A stretch of DNA of 64,000 nt from Eonycteris spelaea (Eukaryota > Chordata > Mammalia > Chiroptera > Pteropodidae): NCBI GenBank assembly GCA_003508835.1, contig PUFA01000181.1, forward strand, positions 620,001 through 684,000, in the 5' to 3' direction. Within the stretch, counting starts at the first letter, position 1. Each line of letters opens with the position of its first letter. The notes under the pieces are model-generated. The model had not been told where the DNA came from, searched no databases, and saw nothing but the letters and a program-made list of their open reading frames with translations. Made by a program: the position numbers and the translations under genes. This document shows, in pieces, positions 38,301-48,900 of this stretch.

Positions 38301-41300
38301 GAGGTATGCAAAGACCTTCCAATTCTAAGGCTAAATTCAATTCACTAAGAGAGTACTTCTGAACATTTAAAGACTACATTAAAAGACTAAAAAAATAATA
38401 CAGGTGCTCTTTTATGATATTCCAAAAAGCCCAAGTGATTTACTTCTTTTAGAGTTTAACTTAAAAGAAAAAAAAAAAAAGCAAGCCTTCACTTATGAAC
38501 AAGATCTGCAGATCTTTAAAAGGTTGTGCTTTACAACAAATTCAAATGATTTAATGGACCACTCTACATTTGGCAGGAATTCAAAGAACCTGCCATTTTG
38601 GGACCTAACTGAATTGCATATTACCTATTACTCTCAGGAGAAAAACAATCTATACCAATTTAACCTCAATAATGTTCAACTACAAAACTCAAACTGATAT
38701 TTTACTAAAGCAAACCTTTCAGTAACACCACCAAAAATAAATAAAATTGCATTCATGTAGGGGCATTTAGTTTACCTAAATACCACTGATTTCATACTTA
38801 CCCTATCGATAGGGAAAATGCATACGGAATACCTAGAAATAGGAGTTAATACTCCCATTTTAAAAGGCCTACAATTCTCCATAATAAAAACCACACATAA
38901 AACCACCAACCACCCACCAAATGGAACAACTTGTCCCAGAATTTTCTGCAAGTTGTGGGAGAACTTAACATAATCAGATTTCCTCTCAGGCTCACACAAT
39001 GACCACTAGTACATATTCTTTGGTAAAGATTTTTCAAGTAATAGTCTCTAAAAGACAGATGGCACGGAAAATAACACCAAAAACACCCAACTTCCCTGAC
39101 AGAATTCAACTTATAATGAACCACGTCTTAAGACTAAGCATTTCTTTTTTTGCCCTAATTTTTCTAAAAACCTTCGGCTCCTGGTTAACTCATGTTTACT
39201 TCTAAAGAGCAGTGCTGGAGAAAAGTGAAGACAGGTAATTTTATCTGCCAAGATTTCTATTCCTAAACTCCCGTAAGACAATTCTACTTACCCCATTTTT
39301 TAAAAAAAAGAAAAATAGAAAAAGGACATCTGTTTATTTCACTAAGTGTCTTACAGTTTGCAGATAAAAAAAGGAATGCAGACTAGGTAGTTTGCTTAAA
39401 AGGCACATAAGTAGCTTTGTTATTGATCTCTGAGGCAGAGATTCTTCCAAGGAGCATATGGTAATTACCTCATCCCCACAATGCATGTTGATCCTACCTA
39501 TGTGTAATAGCAAGTGATTGCCTGAATGAGCCACTGTTAAAAATGGGAATGTGCATGAAACTAATATAATATATGTCAACAGTAATTGGAAAATAAATTT
39601 TAAAAAAAATTTAAATGGAAACGTGGAATATATACTAGGAGTGTGCATGCATGCCTGAAGTATGCATTTCTATTAGGGTATTGGGGGATCAAGGTAGAAG
39701 ACTGAAAACCACTGTCCTCAAAACCAGAGGTTATAAATATCATTCATTAAACCCCACTAGCTTTATGAATTTAAATCAGTTTATGCCATACAGTAAATTT
39801 TAAAGACAAATAAACCACATTCTAAAGAAGTTATTGCTGGCATGGAACTTGAAAGATAACTGGTTCCTTTTTAATATGGGCTTTGGGGCTATGAGAAGTA
39901 TAGCCTCCCAAGAGCCCGGTCCTTACAATGCTAATTGTGCTTGCCATTGTAGTTTGTCTAAATTATTTTCTAGTTACCATCTGGCATCCATTTTTCCTTC
40001 TTATAAGAAAAAAAATAGTTTGACATTATCTTTTTGGACTCCCCTCCTTGAAAACACTGATCCTACTCATTTTAAGCAAAGTGAAACTATAAAGTGAGCT
40101 CACTACTAAAGAAGCATTACAATAGAAAAAGCAAAGGAGAAAGGTATATCTGTTGAAAGAAAAATTTTTGAAAGAACTTTTAAGAATGTTCAAGAGAAAA
40201 TATAACATTCCTTTAGGAACCCCTCCACCCTCACCTCTACCCTTTATTCTTTGAACCAGGCACATCAATTATACTTGTCTATATAAAAAGAAATGCTTTC
40301 TAGCCGGAAAAGTGAACATACCTCCTAAATTTTAACTGTACTATTTCCAAAGACCCTGAATTAGTTTATCAGTCGCTTATTCACATTATTATTCTCAACT
40401 AAGCTCTGAAATTATTAAAGAAATCTCATAATTTCCAAATTTCACTCTTAATACAATAGCTAATAAATGCATAAAAATAGGAATCTTTGTACAGGAAACA
40501 AATGAGTTACCTTTAGTGTGATATACAACAGCAGCCCTCAGGTCAAAAGAACCCCAGCTATCATTCCTTTCTAGGCCTCTCTGGTATCTCTGTTCTTTGG
40601 CGGAGCCTAACAAAGTGTTCGTAGGAGATGCCAGAGGATTTTGATTTTCTATCTCGTAGTCCTTTGAGAGAAACACTAAAGCACCTTGACTACTGGTGTC
40701 TGCTTTTTGCAGGTCACCTATATGACTGGGTTCCAAGGATAAGGCTCCACTCTCACTAGTTGTCCCAGATTTTAGAATGTTACCCAGAACTTGAGGACTA
40801 GTCCGTTTTTCCAGCTCATATGCCTTGGGAAACACAGGATGCTCAGTTCCTGAGGGGATTATTTCAGCACCCTGTGAAACCAAAGTGGCAGGATATTCCC
40901 TTGAAATGTCACCTCCATCACTTTATGATCTGATGACTTCCCAGTAACAGTCTCAGGGCCGGCACTGGGCTCATTTATAAATGATAATCCCCACTGATTC
41001 TGGAAGATATCCCCCAGGTTTTGCTGATCCGTCTGAGAGGGCAGATCCACTTGTGCTGTGCTCAACAGCACAGCTTGCATATTTGAAGGGTAGATAAAAA
41101 GGCTAGACTTAATTTGTTCAACAGCTGCTGAAGTTAGACTCATGTCCTGGAGAACTGAATCAGTCCCAGAAGAGGTGGGTGTTAGCGTATTAGCAGCAGT
41201 AGTTAGCAGTGGCTGACCCCCTGGAGAATATACATTTGCATCAGTCCCCGCTAAAACAGGTCCATTAGAAAAGTTGGCTGAAGTAACCGATTTCAGCGCT

Positions 41301-44300
41301 GACATAGGGACTTGGGATAACCGACTTGAAGATTGCGTCTGAGTTTCCCCAACAGATGACGAAGAGGATGAAGATGAAGATGGTGACACAGAAGAGTTCT
41401 GTACAGTTTTGTTGAGGTTTTCCTTAACTTTGCTTGCATAACTTATTTTAGGAACTATTTTAGCACTGCTATTGTCCACTGGAAGAACTGGGGGTGGTTT
41501 AAATAGGGTCCATGAATCCTCTTTGGAGGCAACAGCAGAAGCATGCTTTCCTTTGGGCCGGTCATCAAATTTTTTGCTGCTCACACCAGGTTTAATATCA
41601 GAACTTTTCCGCAGCATATCACCCACAGAAGGTTTTCCTCGACTTGTTCCGCCAGGCCCAGTTTCATACTTCCAAATGGGCTTTGAACCATCTACTCTAT
41701 TTCCCTTTTGTTCACTATAGTCAGGCTTGAAAGTTTCAAGTCCCTGTTTTAAGGTTGGGACACTGGTCTCTTGTTGCATTATTTTGTCCTGCACTAAATT
41801 AAGGTTTTCACAACCCTTGGCACTATTGCGCCTAGCTTTCCTTTTTTTAGGAGTGGTATATCCACTCTCAGATCCACTACCATCATTATCTGCTCCTTTG
41901 CCCATATAACCATTAGTAATATAGCCAGAATTATTTGTTACAACACCATTTGGAATTGCTACAGCATCACTCTTATCTACAGACTGGTTCTCTCCAGATT
42001 TATTTTCATAAGACTTTCCATTCTTTTTGTCCATACTGTTCTTCTGAATGAAATTCCTGGTTTTAATTCCTGCTTTCCCAAAGGTGCTGGTCTTTACAGT
42101 CTGCTTCGGATTAGTGTCTACAACTTGTTGGTTGCCATTGAGGACCCTGGAAATAGGGCTGGTAGCTTCATCAGAACCCAGGTTCTTTAAAGATACTTCT
42201 CTTTCTCCAGCGTTACCATTTAGTTCACCATAGCCTAGGGAGGAAAAAAAAGTTTTTAAAAATTACAGTATGTGCATTATATTACAGTAGTACCTAACAT
42301 TTAAGCACTGTTTATTTACTGTGTGTTGGACACTATGCTACGAGCTTTAGCTTTATTTTATTACTTCATAGTTCTATGAGAAGATGATAACCCCATTTTA
42401 CAGATTAGGAGGTCGACTAAGCAAGAAACAGAACTAAGCAGGGATTCAAACCAAAGTCCAAGTTCAAAAAGAACATGACCTCTTAAGCAGCATGCCATAA
42501 TACATCTTGTTTAATAGAATCAACCTTCTCATCATTCTCACATGGCTGTTATAAAAGTTTCCTTACATTAAGAGCAGAACTACTCTCTGGGAAAAATCAA
42601 GTTATATTGATAAAGGAATTTTAAGTATTACAGAGAAAATAAAAATTCCATTTCTATGAAACCATAAGTGGCTGGTGGTGACCATAGCAGTTGATATTGC
42701 ATTCTGTCAAACAAAAATCTAACACCTGTGAACTTACTGATGTAGTTAGTTTTGGCATTTCCCAATTAGATCATAATACAAAACCAAAACACCTATGTAT
42801 CAATGTGTCTAACTTATAAGATGTATTTTCTTCATTTTACATTTAGGTAAACAAACTCAGAGAAAGTAAGTTACTTGCCCAAGTTACAAAGTGGGAGAAA
42901 TGGAAATCTAAACTCCAGTCTGTCTGGAACATGGGTCCCTATCACTGTCATACTGCCTACCCAAACGATGCAGTAAGAAAATATTTACCAGTAAAGCTAC
43001 AATGAAAGGTAACTTATTTTAGAGTGTCATTGTATTCAAGTTTAAGACCTTCAACTTCCACGAACAATTTATTACTATAGGTGCTTCAACTGAGTCAACA
43101 ACCTTTCCCATTTCCTTACTAGTAAAATAGTGATATTAGTTATCTACTTTTCTATGAAATGTTCCCAAAACATTTTGAAGTTAACTCACTAGAAACAGAT
43201 ACACAATAGGATACACATGCATGCATGCATGCACACACACGTTTAAAGCAGTTTTCCAGGGGAAGGAGGATCCAAAAGGAATACCAAATAATTTGCCTTC
43301 ATCACTTTCATTCATTCTCTTGGGCCTTTACCCTGTGAAGGTTCTTAGGCACATGAGCTTGAATATTGTTTTGAAATTTTAATTTCCAATATAATAAATA
43401 TAAATAAATATAGCTCACATTAAAAGCTCCTTGCATATTTTAAAAGTAGAAAAAATACAAAAAAAAAGTTTGAGAATCATTGTTTAAGAATAACTTGTGG
43501 AACAGAACATAATTTGGGAAGATTCACAACGGGGCTTACTATAATTTTAAGTCATTTTACATCAGAGAAAAAGGTGGGAACACTAAAAATGAGTATTTAA
43601 GGGATTTCCTTCTATTGTATTACCTTTCAGTAAATAATCCAAGAAAACATATATAAGCTTAATCATTCCTAATAGAGTGGCACAAAACTTATAACACGAG
43701 AGAACACATTTTGTAAAAGTTCTTAACTTCTGTAGAGTTACATTTTAGTTTTTTCGCTGCTGAAAAAGCTATCATAAGCCAGTCAAGTCAAACTTTTGGT
43801 GGAAAAATTCTAACCATGAAAGAGTAAAGAAGAGATTACCACTTAGGATGTTTGCTAAAATTTTCTTTTCTTTTTCTAAACAGAAAGTTCCAATATAAAG
43901 GTTCTCAACATTTTTAATAGATATCTAAGTTTACCCGTGTACATACAGCTCTAGATTAGAGAACTACATGTACATTTAACATGTTAACAGGCTAAACAGG
44001 TACCCTTGGGACCTTTTGACAACTTTCCACATCTCAAAGGTAAGCAGTTTCAAACCCCCCCAAAATTCAATGTCCAAACTAAGTTGGACCAAAGCCAAGA
44101 CTTGGAGTGAGAAAATTATTCCTAAAACTACTAACATATAGTGGCTCTGATATCAGAAGTGACCAATTTAAACAGTTTAGAAGCCACCATACTTCTACCC
44201 CCAAGTTTTAATGACAAAAACATTTTCTCATTCAACTATATAAAAATTTTACCAGGGTAACCTTGTTGGTATGCAAAATTCTGCAAGAGACATTTTTTAA

Positions 44301-47188
44301 AAACTTAAGTATTTAAGAAAAATGTAAACACTATAGAATTACTTGAGAGAAATCAAAAGACTCCTAGTGCCTTTTTTTAGGGTTTCCTTGCTAAAGCATC
44401 TAACTCTACTTCAAATAGGTCCAGCAAAATTTAAGTCCTAATAAATCTAGCTTTTGAATTAGAAACTGAAATTACTGAACACATTTGGCGCTCTCTTGCG
44501 CCCTCTTCTGGGTAAAGAAAAACTGTTCCTCTTTATAGGTTTGTGGGTAATGGGTCATAAGGCCCCACCTCAACATATTGCAGATCCATTTTTTAAACCC
44601 TCACAAGTTTTCTTGGTAAATTAGCATTATGCATGTTGAGGTAACAGTACTGTGACCAGGCCACACATGAAAAACTGCTCAGCTTAAATTATGTTCTCTC
44701 AAAATTGCTAAGCCCAGTTTCTCCTCTTTGTCGTCTCCTGGGGTTAAGACATACTAATTTGAAGGATGCCACCTTTAATGGTTCAGGGACATATTAATAC
44801 CTGATGGATAAAATAAAAATTCCAACTTGCCTTATATTCTAAGCAATCATAAGGTAAGATCTTCTTACCTTTTAATTTAAAATGTTGTAACGTTAAAAAC
44901 TAGTGTTGTACATTTCTAAGTTTTTAAACTGTCCCAAATCCTTAGGATTAAACACTGAACACATCTATCTGTTCATTTCTACTGCACACTATCCTCCAAA
45001 ATGGAAGGTCTGACATTCCAATTTCAGTCTTCAAGTCACATTAAATCTACAATAGAAAAGTAGGGTTTTTTTTCCTCTCAGTAACTGCTTTTATCACACT
45101 TGACATTCTGGGTTTAATTTTCATTTTGCCATTCCCTTCATTTCTCTTCCGTGTACAAAGAACCCTTATTTTTAAAAAATCTGCCTGGCTACAAACGTCT
45201 AAGTTCATTTCTTCTCAAATGTTTTCTAAAATGACTTTTACCCTCAACTTAACATTTGTTAAAAACAAGAGTTTGGAGATCAATATTGATTGAAAAAGAG
45301 AAAACATCTTTCAACATGAGAAAAAAAAGCCTCATCCGAAGCAAGATGGTAGTGAACTAACCTCATGGATGAACCACCTCGGTTCACCCTTAAGGACAAG
45401 AAATAGGGGTCAAAAACTCACCCTCTCCCCATCCAATCAAATCTCTCTCCTCAAAAACATTACTTAAGCCCAGAAGGTAAATGTTGGGGCGGGGGTGGGG
45501 GAAAAGCGGGGAGTGAAGGGAGATAGAACAAGCTTTTCTTGAAAAATGAGCCGCTAGAAGGGCCCAAGTGAAAGCCTGAGAGCCAGAATCGTGAGCGAAC
45601 CTGGCAGGAGATGAGGTTCCTGTGGCAGAGAAACTCGTGACCGCGGAGCCCGGTTCCCGCTGGGTACCCCACCCGGCCTTCAGGCACCGCCTCTACCCAA
45701 AACGTGCTCCCCCCAAGCCCTTCTGCCCGAGGAGCGCCGTGGACGCCGCCCGCGGTCCGCGGCCTCCTTCTCCCTCGGCTCCGCTTCGAGGCCGGCTCCC
45801 GGCCCGGACCGCCCGCGCCTATCGCCGCACCCGGGAGCGGGAAACGCGGCGGTCGGCGCGCGGGGCACGAAGCAGGCCGCTCCCCTCGTGGCCGCTTCCC
45901 TCCCCCACCCAACCGCCCCCGCCCCTCACCCCAGGGACCCGCCCGGGGCCGCGCGGCCGCCACCGGGTTACACAACCCGGCCGGCGACGGGGGAGGGGAG
46001 GCCGCGGGCCGGCAGCGCCCCCGCAGTGATGGGGGGGCGGGCAAGAAGACCGCCAGTAGGGATCCCAAGCCACCCAGCTCCGAAGGGCTGGGTGCCCCTC
46101 GACACCCTTCCCCCTTCGCTCCTCAGTGGGCCGGAGTCGGTGACAGGAATCGGCTTCCAACATGGCGGACAGGAAGCGGCCCCGCGAGGAGGAGAGAACA
46201 TTCCAGCCGCGCCGGCTCTGGGGGGAGCGAGCCCGGGGCGCGGGCCTCGGGAGGAGCCGCAGGGCCAAACGGAGGGGTCCGGTGCCCAAAAGGGCGTCTA
46301 AGGGTGGAAATGACACGAGAGACAAGGGTACCAACCACCCCCCAGACGGGGAACCCCAAGGCCACAGGTGGGCTTGGGGTGGCGGGCGAGGGAGGACACT
46401 TCCTCAACTCAGCCCACCTACCCTCTCCACACTGCTTGCAAAAGGGTCTCGCGACACCACCAGAGTCGGGATTCCCTAGGCTTTACTGAGTTACACCCCA
46501 AATGGTTTTGGGGAGGCTAGGTTCACCCCAACTCAGGGTCCCCAAATAAAGGTTCTCCAGGGCCGTAGGGAGGTAAACGGGGAACGAATAAGACTAGACT
46601 TCCAAGGTCGACCCCCTGGGTCTCCGTTCAGCCCGAGCAGGGGCCGGGAAGGTCACACTGGCCTGGTTGGGCCTCTCCCATGCTGAGGGGAAGGAGAGGG
46701 CGCTGCAAGCCCCGCGGCCCAGCCCGAGCTTTGAGAGAATGAAAGGGGGCTTCCCCGCACCCACAGGACACACACAACACACACACACGCGCGCACGCAC
46801 GCAAGCACCCCGACCCGGTCCGCGCTTTCCAGATCCAGCCCCACCCCCATCCCCCTGCCCCCCACCCCCATTCCCCTTCCCCACTCGTCCTCCCTCCCAG
46901 ACCTGTTTTCTTCTTCGGCGTTTCCTGGTGCTGCTGGAGGGCGTGTTTCTGCTCATGTTTCAGCGGCTTTGGCTGGGCCTTGGGGCTGCCCTCGGCTCCA
47001 TGCTGTAGGTATTGGTGAGGCTGCTGGTGATGGTGGTGGTGATGGTGGTTGTGGCTGTGGTTGTAGTAATAATAATGGTGGTGGTGGTGCGGCGGCTGCT
47101 GCTGCTGCTGCTGCTGCTGGGGATGATGGTGCGGATGATGGTGGCTGTGATGGTGCTGAGGCTGTGGCTGGCCGGGCTTCTCCTCCAT
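28182..47188 (-). CDS. NUFIP2: NUFIP2 (82-FIP), whole coding region, four exons, frameshifted
   Basis: Encodes the FMRP-interacting, RNA-binding protein also described as a cofactor of Roquin in mRNA decay and as a stress-granule component; it acts in cytoplasm and nucleus. Join on the minus strand: 47188-46903, 42234-40511, 30312-30280, 28234-28182. The protein starts MEEKPGQPQPQ, with His runs, an 8-residue Gln run (CAG codons, 47096-47119 as CTG on plus) and a Tyr/His block. A long low-complexity Ser/Thr/Lys-rich body follows, and it ends YNEAMDSPDQ. Summed exons give 2096 bases, one short of 699 codons. The missing base is at the CCC (plus strand) 40898-40900, where the recalled human sequence has one more G on the coding strand. 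As given, residue 541 is followed by 12 foreign residues and TAA at 40861-40859. All later exons match the original frame. Either an assembly error or a recent lesion. Confidence 0.95.
29332..29360. repeat. A29 homopolymer, NUFIP2 intron 3
   Basis: Twenty-nine consecutive A, seen directly. MIR-like sequence follows at about 29450-29550 (CCTCTCTGGGCCTCAGTTTCC). The rest of intron 3 (28235-30279) shows nothing recognised. Confidence 0.85.
30280..30312 (-). CDS. NUFIP2: NUFIP2 exon 3 (33 bases)
   Basis: Acceptor TTTGCAG, donor GTAAGA. Encodes (E)MESVWNLQKQ with split codons at both ends. The phase agrees with the restored, not the shifted, frame of exon 2. Confidence 0.9.
31405..31640. mobile_element. 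Tigger/MER2-like DNA transposon fragment
   Basis: Motifs CCTCGGTATCCACAAAGGATTGGTCCCAGGACC, ATGCTCAAGTCCC, CAGTCAGTCCTTCGCATCTG and AACAGTACAGGTATTTAA, ending GTTGTTGAAGGGTTAACTG, are typical of a common TcMar-Tigger-class repeat. NUFIP2 intron 2. Family assigned from memory. Confidence 0.5.
32299..32332. repeat. (CA)17 microsatellite, NUFIP2 intron 2
   Basis: A pure CA dinucleotide run, seen directly. Confidence 0.92.
32784..32985 (-). mobile_element. MER5A-like hAT-Charlie element
   Basis: It starts CAGGGGTCAGAAAGT, contains AAAGGTTTTATTGAAACACTATGGCTGC and AAGCCTAAAATATTTACTATCTG, and ends AAAGTTTGCTGACTCATG. This is the reverse orientation of the familiar MER5A consensus with its terminal inverted repeats. 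NUFIP2 intron 2. Confidence 0.7.
33965..34285 (+). repeat. L2 3'-end fragment
   Basis: Pyrimidine-rich coding-end pattern, then TGACATGAGCTCTCTCTTTTC and CAGTGCTGGGCACAAGGAATAAACATTGATTTGAATG, the usual L2 tail. NUFIP2 intron 2. Confidence 0.55.
34715..34805. mobile_element. Short L1-class fragment, uncertain
   Basis: An AT-rich run followed by CGGTGACATTGGTTAACAAAAT, a phrase common in laurasiatherian L1 sequence. Very short, so the assignment is tentative. Confidence 0.35.
36060..36190 (+). repeat. MIR fragment
   Basis: GTCTTACCCAAGACCAAACAAC, TTAAGTGGGCAAAAGAGCTGGAATTCAAA and a GCTTGTGCTCT ending follow the MIR order. NUFIP2 intron 2. Confidence 0.55.
36280..36565 (+). mobile_element. 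MLT/MaLR-like LTR fragment
   Basis: AGCCACTTGAAG, CAAGTGTTCCAGCCATCAG, TGACCCC-like GTGATCCCAGATGAGCCCAC, and ACAGAACCATGAAAACCATAAATTGTTTTAAGTCAACAAATTTTGG follow the order of an old MLT1-type LTR. NUFIP2 intron 2. Confidence 0.45.
36870..37330 (+). repeat. L2-like fragment
   Basis: CT-rich sequence with ACACCCAGTTTAAACGTTGCTGCTTCCAAGAAAACATACC resembles the L2 block 'ctcaaatgtcacctcctccaggaagcc'. Diverged. The other stretches of intron 2 (30313-40510) show only short simple repeats and unique AT-rich sequence. Confidence 0.4.
40511..42234 (-). CDS. NUFIP2: NUFIP2 exon 2 (main exon, carries the 1-base deletion)
   Basis: 1724 bases with acceptor CCCTAG after a pyrimidine tract, starting GYGELNGNAGEREVS. 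It includes MDKKNGKSYENKSGE, the SGSESGYTTPKKRKARR basic stretch (a plausible nuclear localisation signal), a run of nine serines, and FQNQWGLSFINEPSAGP. The frame breaks at 40898-40900 after VMEVTFQG. The alternative frame resumes with EYPATLVSQGAEIIPSG and runs cleanly to VVYHTK at the donor GTAACT. Confidence 0.93.
42285..42500 (+). repeat. MIR, NUFIP2 intron 1
   Basis: CACTGTTTATTTACTGTGTGTTGGACACTATGC, ATAACCCCATTTTACAGATTAGGA and GGGATTCAAACC appear in MIR order. Confidence 0.7.
42830..42965 (+). repeat. MIR fragment, NUFIP2 intron 1
   Basis: TTCATTTTACATTTAGGTAAACAAACTCAGAGAAAGTAAG, TTACTTGCCCAAG and ACTGTCATACTGCC match a MIR 3' half. The remainder of intron 1 up to about 45.4 kb is unique-looking AT-rich sequence with one CATG/CACA simple run near 43218-43240. 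Confidence 0.65.
46770..46805. repeat. (CA)n/(CG)n simple repeat within the CpG island
   Basis: CACAC units pass into CGCGCACGCACGC, seen directly. Confidence 0.8.
46903..47188 (-). CDS. NUFIP2: NUFIP2 exon 1 (His/Gln-rich N-terminus)
   Basis: 286 coding bases. ATG at 47188-47186 begins MEEKPGQ. An upstream in-frame ATG at 47266 is not used in the human protein as I recall it. It ends ETPKKKT plus one base, and the donor is GTCTGG at 46902. A CpG-rich, low-complexity reading frame with (CTG)8 on the plus strand. Confidence 0.93.
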
Positions 47189-47499
47189 TGAAAGCGGCTG
47201 GGACTCCCTGGCTGAGGCTGCGGGCTGCTGCACCGTCAGGATCTGAGACTGCTTCTTCAGGCTCACTCAGTATATCTGAGCGCGTCTCGCCAGCGCACTG
47301 GTTAACCCAGCGATTCTGCGAGATTGGCAGCCACACTGCAGCAATCAGGAAGCTCGCTGCGCCGCACGCCCCGCCCCTAGCCCAAATCTTCTTTCCTTCC
47401 CCTTGGCCACAGCCTCCTGGCCAACGCCACTTACCCTGTGCAACCTCACAGGGCCGGGCCTTCAACGTCAGCACTATGGTTCTCTGTTCTGTCGCTTTC

Positions 47500-48300
47500 T
47501 CTCCTTCACCTCGCAGTCTGCGAACAGCACTTTCTACACTTCTCGCCAGCAAGCAAGCTCATGTCGAATGTAGCAGATTCCACGGGTGATTCCACTGGCT
47601 TTGGGAGCCATATGTTGGTTTTGCACCTCCTACAATCTGTTGGGGTTTTTTTCTTTAAATCCTTTTCCGGGTAACGAGAGGGGAAGCTCAATTCCCTTAA
47701 CCGACCACTAAAGGGACAATACAAAAAGAGGAAATAAATACATTTTTAAGAATACAAGAGCTTCACAAATCAGTAGATCATTTTGTATTCGGGATTCATT
47801 TTGCTTTGTATTCATATGCTAATCTCTTCCTTTCCACGAAGGGATTATAGGGTTCCACAATGGGGTATCTGTGTAATTTTCTAAAAGGACACAAAGGGTT
47901 TAAATCATTGTTTCTTTGTAGTTGGAGGCAGTGGAGAGCGGGAGGAATCAAAATCTAAAATATACACAGAATTAGTGTTTTTGTTTTTGTTTTTTACTCT
48001 GCAGGTGAGGTCAACTGTGGAACTAAGATAGGTTTTAGAATATGAAGAGTTTCAAGAGCGAAAGAAGCAAAAGAACACTTTAGAAGTTACTACGTTAATT
48101 TTTTTTTGTATTTATGGAAAATATCGGGATTTAAAGAAATACTGTGTTGCATTTTGTAGTGTTGATTTAACTTATCCTGCATTGTCACATCACAGCCAGA
48201 TTTTTAAAAGCAAATGTTAGAGCCAGTATAGAGGTTACTGTGGAAGAAAAGGGTTGTGATGGGGAGGGGCGCAGGGGTACCTTCTGATAATGTTTTTTGA
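47500..48300. other. NUFIP2 upstream flank, nothing recognised
   Basis: AT-rich sequence with no gene seen. TA-rich simple sequence lies at about 48315-48400. Confidence 0.45.
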
Positions 48301-48439
48301 CCGAGGTGATGATTTTACATATATACATATATAATAAAAATAAATATTTATATATTTAAATTAGAAAAATATATATTTATAAATATATATTTATAATTAT
48401 TTCTTAAACTGAATATGTATGCATAATACACTTTTTTTA

Positions 48440-48900
48440 ATGTATGTTATTTTGGGGGACTTTGCGTTACAAAAAATGCATAAAATTTACTATTTTAACC
48501 ACTTTTAAGTATACCCTTCAGGAGCATCAGGTGCATTCATATTATGCAACCATCACCACTGTTCATCTCTGGAAGTTTCTCATCATCCCAAACTGAAACT
48601 CTGTGCCCATTAAACAATAACTCTCCTTACCCACCTCCCCCAGTCCTCTGGTGTAAACTATTGTATTTTCAATTTCTTTGATAACTCATACAAGTAGAAT
48701 AATACAATATTTGTCTTTTTGTGTCTGGCTTATTTCACTTAACATAATGTCCTTCAGGTTCATCCATGTCGTATGTATCAGAATTTCCTTCCTGTTTAAG
48801 GCTGAATAATATTCCGTTGTATAGACCATATTTTTTTAATCCATTTATTCAGAATATACATAAATTATTTACTCAATGTATGTTATAGTTTATAATTTTT
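48440..48900 (-). mobile_element. Antisense L1 3' fragment
   Basis: The plus-strand sequence reads GCAACCATCACCACTGTTCATCTC, TCATCATCCCAAACTGAAACTCTG, TGTCTGGCTTATTTCACTTAACATAATG and GGCTGAATAATATTCCGTTGTATAG. This is the well-known reverse complement of L1 ORF2-end/3' UTR sequence. Internally diverged, no coding capacity. Confidence 0.75.

Larger units (their letters stand above)
45600..47470. promoter_or_regulatory. NUFIP2: CpG island over NUFIP2 exon 1 and 5' intron 1
   Basis: A sharp switch from AT-rich sequence to dense G+C and CpG, for example 45700-46060 and 46160-46300. It ends near 47.5 kb where AT-rich sequence returns. The island covers the start codon region and extends about 1.3 kb into intron 1, and probably contains the promoter. 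Around 46159-46179 on the plus strand, AACATGGCGGAC (YY1-like) is followed directly by ACAGGAAGCGG (ETS-like). A TATA box is not evident. Long open frames here on both strands reflect GC richness. Confidence 0.8.

Noticed and set aside
45335..45385. Y RNA-like phrase (TCCGAAG..GGTAGTGAA)
   Set aside because: Only a few bases match. No 3' partner strand and no Pol III T-terminator at the right distance.
45704..46489. 261-codon plus-strand open frame in the CpG island (and overlapping frames on both strands to 46.5 kb)
   Set aside because: GC-rich DNA has few stop codons. The frame is low-complexity Pro/Arg/Gly, overlaps other long frames, and lies in NUFIP2 intron 1. No domain seen.
46953..47589. 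Long frames on both strands over NUFIP2 exon 1 (about 200 codons each)
   Set aside because: Out-of-frame and antisense readings of CAG/CAY repeats giving Ala/Pro or Gly/Ala runs.
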